From contig CAJUPL010000031.1 in NCBI GenBank assembly GCA_910588435.1, positions 1 through 21,206 of the forward strand: a stretch of DNA of 21,206 nt, in the 5' to 3' direction. Of this stretch, positions 16,742 through 21,206 are shown piece after piece (within the stretch, counting starts at the first letter, position 1; each line of letters begins with the position of its first letter). The notes below the pieces were generated by a model. The model ran no database searches and was not told where the DNA came from. It saw only the letters and a list, made by a program, of their open reading frames with translations. Origin of the DNA: an uncultured Eggerthellaceae bacterium (GTDB lineage Bacteria > Actinomycetota > Coriobacteriia > Coriobacteriales > Eggerthellaceae). The translations under genes were made by a program, and so were the position numbers.

Positions 16742-17395
16742 CTACCCAACGTAGCGGGCAAGGCTCCTTTGCAGATGGCTGACGAAGCGCTCGCCCATGA
16801 CGGAGAGCTCCTTCTCTTGAGACGTGATGTATCCCAGGTGAAGCTTCACGTCCGTCTCAAGCGGGATGGTGGTGAGCGCGCTGCCGTCCGTGATGCCAAC
16901 CAGGATGCCGCTGGTCACGGTGTAGCCGTTGATGGCCATGATCAGCTCCGTCAAGGACGCCCTGTCAGTGCAGGCCACGCGCTTTTGGCGGGGAACCTCT
17001 GAGAGCGCCTCCTCGAAGAATGCTTGCGGCGCGTCTGGCCCCTGTGCGAAGTACACGTACGGGTAGTCCTCAAGCTGCTCCAGCGTGAGGCTTGCCGCAT
17101 TCACCAATGGGTGGCTTGACGGGAGCGCCACCATCGGCGCGGATACTGCTACCTCCGTGAAGGCAACGCCGGCCTCTGCGAACGCGTCCTCAAGCGCGCT
17201 TGCCGTAGTTGAGGTCTTCACCAGCACGCCCACCTCTGAGGTGCCATTCGCAACGTCATCTATCACCTGCTCAGTGGTGCGGTCGAAGAGCGCGTAGGAG
17301 TAGCTGGTGCCGCCTTCGGCCAGGATGGTGTGCGCGAAGGACTGCACGTCGAAGAGGTAGTGCTGACCTGATATTGCGAAGTTGAACTCACTCAT
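16742..17395 (-). CDS. Stand-alone LysR-type effector-binding domain, no HTH
   Basis: The 217 aa correspond to the ligand-binding (periplasmic-binding-protein-like) half of a LysR regulator: an opening FNFAISGQHYLF strand, VIDDVANGTSEVGVLV where LysR proteins have LxxGxLDxxI, VALPSSHPLVNAASLTLEQL, then DYPYVYF, and a C-terminal VGITDGSALTTIPL. The roughly 85-residue winged HTH that normally precedes this is absent. Only 42 bp separate the start from the upstream ligase gene, and an AAAGG site lies eight bases before the ATG, so it is translated as it stands and not cut by a frameshift here. It probably shares the ligase transcript. It may bind the ligase substrate or product, or partner a full LysR protein elsewhere. 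Confidence 0.8.
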   Translation of the reverse strand: MSEFNFAISGQHYLFDVQSFAHTILAEGGTSYSYALFDRTTEQVIDDVANGTSEVGVLVKTSTTASALEDAFAEAGVAFTEVAVSAPMVALPSSHPLVNAASLTLEQLEDYPYVYFAQGPDAPQAFFEEALSEVPRQKRVACTDRASLTELIMAINGYTVTSGILVGITDGSALTTIPLETDVKLHLGYITSQEKELSVMGERFVSHLQRSLARYVG

Positions 17396-17437
17396 GCGAA
17401 TGCCTTTCTATATATGTGTGCGCCATATGCGCGCTGG

Positions 17438-18778
17438 CTATTTGGCCGTGCGCTCGTCCACGAAGCGGCTTGCCTTGTGCTCAGATGACGTCCCAAGCTT
17501 GCCAGCGTCGTACACGATGACCTTCGCCGGACGGACGCCGGTGTGCGTCTTGAGCGCATTCTCCACGCGCGCGGATACTTCATCGAACGGCTCGTCTGAG
17601 CCCTGAGCGCGCTCAACGGACACCTCGTAGCGAGTGGAGTAGTTCTCGTCGTACACGCGGATGGAGTACTCACCCGTGAGCCCGCGCTCCGCACGCACCA
17701 CGTATTCGATGTCAGTTGGGAACACGTTCACAGCGCCCACGATGAACATCTCGTCCTTGCGGCCCGTGATATGGATGCGCGCAAGAGTCCGGCCGCATTC
17801 GCATGCATCAGTGGACACATAGCCTATGTCCCCGGTGCGGAAGCGGATCATAGGGCGCGCCTTCTTGCAGAGGGTGGTGTAGACCAGCTCACCACGCTGA
17901 CCGGGCTCAAGGACCTCGCCGGTCTCCGGATCGACCGTCTCCACCAGGATCTGGTCCTCAACTATATGGAGGCCGTCGTGCGCCTCGCAGGCTGCCGCGC
18001 ACGCGCCGTAGATGTCTGACAGGCCGAAGAAGTCCACCACCTTCGCGCCCCAGAGGTCTTCGATGGCCTCGCGCGTTGACTTGATGGAGCCGCCCGGCTC
18101 CCCTGCCACGATGATGGTGTGGATGTTGAAGTCAGTCTTCGGGTCGTAACCCTTCTCCTTCGCCTTCTCGCCCAGAGTCCAGGCGTATGACGGGCTGGTC
18201 CAGATGACAGTGGGCTGGTATTGCTTCAGCACGAACAGCAGCCTGTCCGAGGGGACCGCGCCCACCCAGATGGCAAGGGCGCCCAGGCGTTGCGCACCGA
18301 TGACGTCCGGGCCGCCGACGTAGAGCGCGAAATTCAGGCCGTGGACGTAGCGGTCGTTCGGGCGCATGCCAGCCTGCCAGAACAGGCGCGCTTCAGTGTC
18401 TTGCCAAAGATCGAAGTCCTCTTGCGTGAACGGGCTCACCGTTGGTACGCCGGTGGAGCCTGACGAGGTTGCCATGAAGATGACCTCCTCTTCGGGCACG
18501 GAGCACATGGTGCCGAAGAAGCTGCCGACATGCTGCGTTTCGCGCTCTGTCTTCTTGTCGATGAACGGGAAGCGCTGGATGTCCTCCAGGCACTTGATGT
18601 CCTCTGGCTTGACGCCGGCTTCGTCGAATGAGCTGCGGTAGTACTCGGTGTTCTCATACGCGTATGCCACCATCTCCTTCAGGCGGCCAAGCTGCATCTC
18701 CTCAAGCTGCGGACGCGGCATGCACTCTATCTCTGGGTCGTAGTATTTCTGATCGTACGGTAGGTCTTTGATAGCCAT
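17438..18778 (-). CDS. paaK: Phenylacetate-CoA ligase
   Basis: A 446-aa ANL-superfamily adenylating enzyme forming aryl-acetyl-CoA from the acid, ATP and CoA. It is PaaK-sized and starts with the PaaK-type YYDPEIECMPR and LKEMVAYAYENTEYYR. The P-loop SSGSTGVPT is at 105-113, PSYAW at 196-200, FFGLSDIYG at 250-258, RTGDIG at 314-319, and the hinge GRKDEM at 339-344, followed by the C-terminal lid. Anaerobes pair such enzymes with indolepyruvate ferredoxin oxidoreductase to conserve energy from aromatic amino acids; no such genes are in the window, so that role is inferred. The start has AAGGAG six bases upstream. A 10-bp palindrome GTTCGCGAAC at 18835-18844 lies upstream, but that word is common here. 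The HTH-less LysR domain follows 42 bp downstream. Confidence 0.93.
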   Translation of the reverse strand: MAIKDLPYDQKYYDPEIECMPRPQLEEMQLGRLKEMVAYAYENTEYYRSSFDEAGVKPEDIKCLEDIQRFPFIDKKTERETQHVGSFFGTMCSVPEEEVIFMATSSGSTGVPTVSPFTQEDFDLWQDTEARLFWQAGMRPNDRYVHGLNFALYVGGPDVIGAQRLGALAIWVGAVPSDRLLFVLKQYQPTVIWTSPSYAWTLGEKAKEKGYDPKTDFNIHTIIVAGEPGGSIKSTREAIEDLWGAKVVDFFGLSDIYGACAAACEAHDGLHIVEDQILVETVDPETGEVLEPGQRGELVYTTLCKKARPMIRFRTGDIGYVSTDACECGRTLARIHITGRKDEMFIVGAVNVFPTDIEYVVRAERGLTGEYSIRVYDENYSTRYEVSVERAQGSDEPFDEVSARVENALKTHTGVRPAKVIVYDAGKLGTSSEHKASRFVDERTAK

Positions 18779-18930
18779 TGGTGCTCCTTGCTTCTTTGTT
18801 GCTCAACGCAAGGAGATATGAAACCAGAACGGCAGTTCGCGAACAAGGTTCAGCGCTATATCCATTCTGGGTAGTCATCCATTGGGATTTTGAATGGGTA
18901 GCTTGGACGGTGGTTCCTGCCTATAAAAGT

Positions 18931-19863
18931 GTGTCGCGGGTGCAAGGCACCCGCTCCTGCCGCCTTGACCCACTTGCTGCCCTTGAAAAGGCTTACGGGA
19001 TGTAGGCACGATGTGCCTACATCCCGCTTCATTCATAGCGGCCTTTAACATTCCGCATGTCGCTCACGCTCATGCGGAATGTAGCGGCCTTAGGGCGCTC
19101 CCGCGCCCCGTTCCAGGTGGGGCCGTGTTAACACGCCAGCAGTCTGGGTTGTTGCGTTGCGGCACGCCATAAGAACGATGGCGTGCCCTACGTCAACCTG
19201 AAAAGACCTCTCAAGTTGATGACGTTGTTGGACATGAAGATGTGTCTGGTGGACGTAGGGCAAAGCACCGTATTTGTGCGTTGCCGCCAATTGGCGATCT
19301 GGAGCGCTAACGTGCGAATGTGCCTGCAACCCTATATATAAGCAAAAAGGTCAATGACATTAAGCACGGGGCATTGTCATTGACCTGAGAGGTCATCATT
19401 AGGCAGTCCCCTTGCTGTGGGGATCTCCCCTCCCAAGAGTGGGCGTCGGCATTGCCGACGCAGCTGTGCGCTAGCACAGCGTAATGAGGGCGGCAGCCCG
19501 AAACACCCGGATAGTTGGTCTGCGCTAGGCAAGGTTACCTGACCAGTTGCTGACAGCCGGGTGTTCGCAGGCTATCGCCTGCGTTACGCATTGCTCATCG
19601 CAATGCTGCGCTTGCAATGCAAGCGCCCACAGGAAGTGGTTTCACCCGGGTAAGGCGCATGTGAGTGCGCCAAGGCCGTTACATTCCGCATGAGTGTGAA
19701 AGCGAATGCGGGGTGTTAAAGGCCGCTATGAATGAAGCAGAATGGGCGCGCCTTGCGCGACCATTCTGTAAGGTTAATAGAAGGCTGCAGGTGAGCCAAG
19801 ACAGCAAGTGAGATGCGCACGTGAAGTGCGCACCTTCCGATGGGCTTACGGAATATAGGCACG
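18931..19863 (+). repeat. Copy B: extended hairpin-array element
   Basis: This occupies the gene-free stretch 18779-19900. Left part: GCGGGTGC/GCACCCGC (18936-18954), a perfect 14-bp stem with a 3-base loop (18996-19026), a 12-bp stem 19048-19082 inside a GGCCTTTAA/AGCGGCC frame, and GGGCGC/GCGCCC. An unrelated hairpin-rich block follows (about 19125-19420). The core then repeats copy A: GCGTCGGC/GCCGACGC (19443-19461), GCTGTGC/GCACAGC (19463-19480), GGGC/GCCC, closing stem CACCCGG/CCGGGTG (19504-19563), CGCAGGC/GCCTGCG (19566-19583), GCATTGC/GCAATGC (19588-19606), GCGCTTGC/GCAAGCGC (19608-19626), GGCGCA/TGCGCC (19654-19671), a GGCCG module with wobble pairs (19674-19724), and CAGAATGG/CCATTCTG (19738-19768). 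GCTTACGG words at 18991 and 19844 start 20-base direct repeats with two differences that flank the element. Confidence 0.85.
19348..19386 (-). terminator. 12-bp hairpin with a T-run on the minus strand
   Basis: AGGTCAATGACA and TGTCATTGACCT are perfectly complementary around a 15-base loop. On the minus strand the stem is followed by TTTT, as in an intrinsic terminator. It lies in the middle of copy B, about 500 bp beyond the toxin stop codon, so it may end read-through from the toxin-antitoxin operon or a transcript of the element itself. The stem is AT-rich and the loop is long, so this is tentative. Confidence 0.45.
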
Positions 19864-19900
19864 CATCATATCTATGCGCACAAAACCTGATGTTCCGACG

Positions 19901-20344
19901 TTAGATCTCCACCACATCGTAGGAGTAATCATCAGGGCAGAATCTATCCACGAATGCCTTTGGAGTCATGACCGGAACTGAAGACCCGAGAAAATCCTTC
20001 TGGTTCCTAGTCATGATCATGTCTGCCTCATGCCTCTTGGCGGATTCGGCCAGGAAGGCATCTTCGAAGTCTTCCAAAGGACTCCCGATGGCTGCCTTGC
20101 AATCAACGCAATTGACATCATGCAGGCTGAACATGACCATGAGAGCGCTAAGGCTTTCGCGCACGCTCTCACGAGAAGCGCCAGCACGCCGGAGGATATA
20201 GGCGATGTCTGTGACAGCCGAAACTGGCATGAGCAGATCGAAGCCCCGTAGATTCGCAACATCATAAGCGATCACAGACTCCGGATATCTGTCTGCCCTA
20301 GCTAGGATATCCAGTACAACGTTAGTGTCAAAGGATACTCTCAA
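19901..20344 (-). CDS. PIN-domain ribonuclease toxin (VapC-like, PIN_3 type)
   Basis: A 147-aa PIN-domain protein, predicted to be an Mg2+-dependent endoribonuclease toxin held inactive by the upstream antitoxin. It has FDTNVVLD at the N-terminus (Asp6, Asn8), SAVTDIAYIL (Asp46), DFEDAFLAESAKR (Asp92, Glu94, Asp95) and the TRNQKDF signature (Asp117), matching PF13470-type PIN proteins as I remember them. It begins at a TTG codon whose TTGA overlaps the antitoxin's TGA stop by 4 bp; GGGAG lies seven bases upstream, so this non-ATG start fits translational coupling. No other start lies before the essential Asp6. All main acidic residues are present, so the toxin is probably active. RNA target unknown. 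Confidence 0.88.
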   Translation of the reverse strand: MRVSFDTNVVLDILARADRYPESVIAYDVANLRGFDLLMPVSAVTDIAYILRRAGASRESVRESLSALMVMFSLHDVNCVDCKAAIGSPLEDFEDAFLAESAKRHEADMIMTRNQKDFLGSSVPVMTPKAFVDRFCPDDYSYDVVEI

Positions 20345-20637
20345 AGCACGCTCCCGTGCTTTGCATCCAGATACATTCCGCGCGCATCATCTTCGTCAAG
20401 TCCCGCTGGGAGATGAATGGAGCCTGCTACGCTGCGCAGGATCTGGCGTCTCTTCTCCCTCAATGGGATCTGCTCATCCTCTATCAAGCAATCAGGTATC
20501 TTCTGTTCGCGCTCCATGTATTCGTAGAGCCTGCGTATGACACCTGTCACCGTCACATGGTTCTTCTTGAGCACCCGGCTTCCTTGATCCTTCAGATCTT
20601 GAGGGAGCCTGACATTCAGAACAGCGTCACTAGTCAT
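20341..20637 (-). CDS. RelB/DinJ-like ribbon-helix-helix antitoxin
   Basis: This 98-aa protein is the first gene of the toxin-antitoxin operon. Residues about 5-40 (VLNVRLPQDLKDQG, then VTGVIRRLYEYM) fit a ribbon-helix-helix strand-helix-helix of the RelB/DinJ type, which dimerises and binds DNA. The C-terminal half is charged and likely wraps the toxin. AAGGAGG lies eight bases before ATG 20637. The perfect 36-bp palindrome just upstream is the natural candidate operator for self-repression. Pairing a RelB-like antitoxin with a PIN toxin mixes the classical RelBE and VapBC labels; such pairings are known. Confidence 0.83.
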   Translation of the reverse strand: MTSDAVLNVRLPQDLKDQGSRVLKKNHVTVTGVIRRLYEYMEREQKIPDCLIEDEQIPLREKRRQILRSVAGSIHLPAGLDEDDARGMYLDAKHGSVL

Positions 20638-20661
20638 ATCCTCGCCTCCTTAGCCTGTGAT

Positions 20662-20697
20662 GATACCACTATGCATTACGTAATGCATAGTGGTATC
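20662..20697 (-). promoter_or_regulatory. Perfect 36-bp palindrome, likely antitoxin operator overlapping the promoter
   Basis: Two 18-base arms (GATACCACTATGCATTAC and its exact reverse complement) meet with no spacer, 24 bases before the antitoxin ATG. On the minus strand the distal arm runs into TGGTATCAT, an extended -10 (hexamer at 20665-20660), which puts the palindrome over the promoter as expected for an autoregulated toxin-antitoxin operon. I see no good -35. The palindrome also stands at the left border of copy C and could instead belong to that element. Confidence 0.65.
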
Positions 20698-20699
20698 TC

Positions 20700-21206
20700 G
20701 TGCCAAGGTAGCGAAATGAGGGCAGGAACCCGAAATTCTCGGATAGGTGTTTTGCGTCAGGCCAGGTTGCCTCAGCTGATGCTGGCGTCCGGGTGTTCGC
20801 AGGCTATCGCCTGCGTTACGTTGCACTTGCGTGCAACTGCGCTTCCAATGGAAGCGCCCACAGATTAGGGGTGCAATGCTGCGCTTGCAGTGCAAGCGCC
20901 CCCAGGGAGTGCTGGAATGGTTTTCCCGGATAAGGCGCACGTGAGTGCGCCAAGGCCGCTACTCATGAGCATGCTTGCATGATCATGAGTTAAAGGCCGC
21001 TATAAAAGTGCACAGGCATGCTCTTTGCCTGTGCAGCATTTTCGGGGCAGCAAGGGAGTCAGTGCTGCAGGTTGAATAGGTGGCCGGAAGGCCACCAAGG
21101 CCGCTACATGGTTGCAAGCGTAGCGAAGCAGCCATGTTAAAGGCCGCAGCTAAAGGAGCGGGTGCTTGCACCCGCGACACCGGACCGAGCGGAGCGAGGC
21201 CGAAGG
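20700..21206 (+). repeat. Copy C: hairpin-array element running to the window end
   Basis: The left arm is degenerate (AAATGAGGGC then CCCGAAA and CGGATAG line up with copy B), but the right arm is clear after CCGGGTG: CGCAGGC/GCCTGCG (20798-20815), GTTGCAC/GTGCAAC (20820-20837), GCGCTTCC/GGAAGCGC (20839-20857), GCGCTTGC/GCAAGCGC (20881-20899), GGCGCAC/GTGCGCC (20934-20951), a GGCCGCTA module with ACTCATGA/TCATGAGT (20961-20990), GCACAGGCA/TGCCTGTGC (21010-21034), GGTGGCC/GGCCACC (21079-21096), a second GGCCGCTA module with ACATGG/CCATGT (21106-21137), and GCGGGTGC/GCACCCGC (21158-21175). It may continue past the window. No protein gene is credible here. Confidence 0.86.

Noticed and set aside
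16742..17437. A LysR gene broken by a frameshift
   Set aside because: The missing HTH would need about 250 bp, but only 42 bp separate the start from the ligase gene, and a proper ribosome site precedes the ATG.
18835..18844. GTTCGCGAAC palindrome as a paaK operator
   Set aside because: GTTCGC and GCGAAC words are very frequent throughout this window, including inside genes, so one palindromic combination is weak evidence.

Overview
The window reads as chromosome of a high-GC, anaerobic-type bacterium. A type III glutamine synthetase, a phenylacetate-CoA ligase of the kind used in aromatic amino acid metabolism, a PurF-like protein and several MFS carriers suggest the Actinomycetota class Coriobacteriia (Eggerthellales-like). 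That placement is an inference from remembered protein style; no marker gene here proves it.

Layout. 1-118: right-hand fragment of a dispersed hairpin-rich repeat, running up to the start of lhr. 152-5193 (+): an Lhr-type giant helicase and a small unknown protein. 5206-7780 (-): a lipoprotein, an MHS-type MFS symporter and a NimA/PPOX-fold flavoprotein. 7781-8704: gene-free and almost filled by repeat copy A. 8705-14194 (-): type III glutamine synthetase, a PurF-like protein whose glutaminase site looks dead, a clear terminator, and an AAHS-type MFS carrier. 14195-14747: no credible gene, but a cluster of GGTTGA motifs, then tRNA-Val(TAC). 14855-16694: a zinc-ribbon membrane protein (-) and a divergent MFS carrier (+). 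16742-18778 (-): a phenylacetate-CoA ligase followed by a LysR effector domain with no DNA-binding domain. 18779-19900: repeat copy B. 19901-20637 (-): a RelB/PIN-domain toxin-antitoxin pair with a perfect 36-bp palindrome upstream. 20700-21206: repeat copy C, whose right part nearly matches the first 118 bases of the window.

The most striking content is not a protein. Gene-free regions carry a family of large elements (about 500-900 bp) built from ordered hairpins joined by conserved linkers. In copy A the element is close to mirror-symmetric around a perfect 15-bp closing stem. Between copies the linkers and loop lengths stay the same while stem sequences change on both strands together, so pairing is kept and sequence is not. 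I do not recognise this as a named repeat family; it resembles a very elaborate BIME or a structured RNA.

Other points: a PurF paralogue with Gly where the catalytic Cys should be, next to glutamine synthetase; an HTH-less LysR effector domain; and an exact 26-bp repeat at the 3' ends of two unrelated genes.
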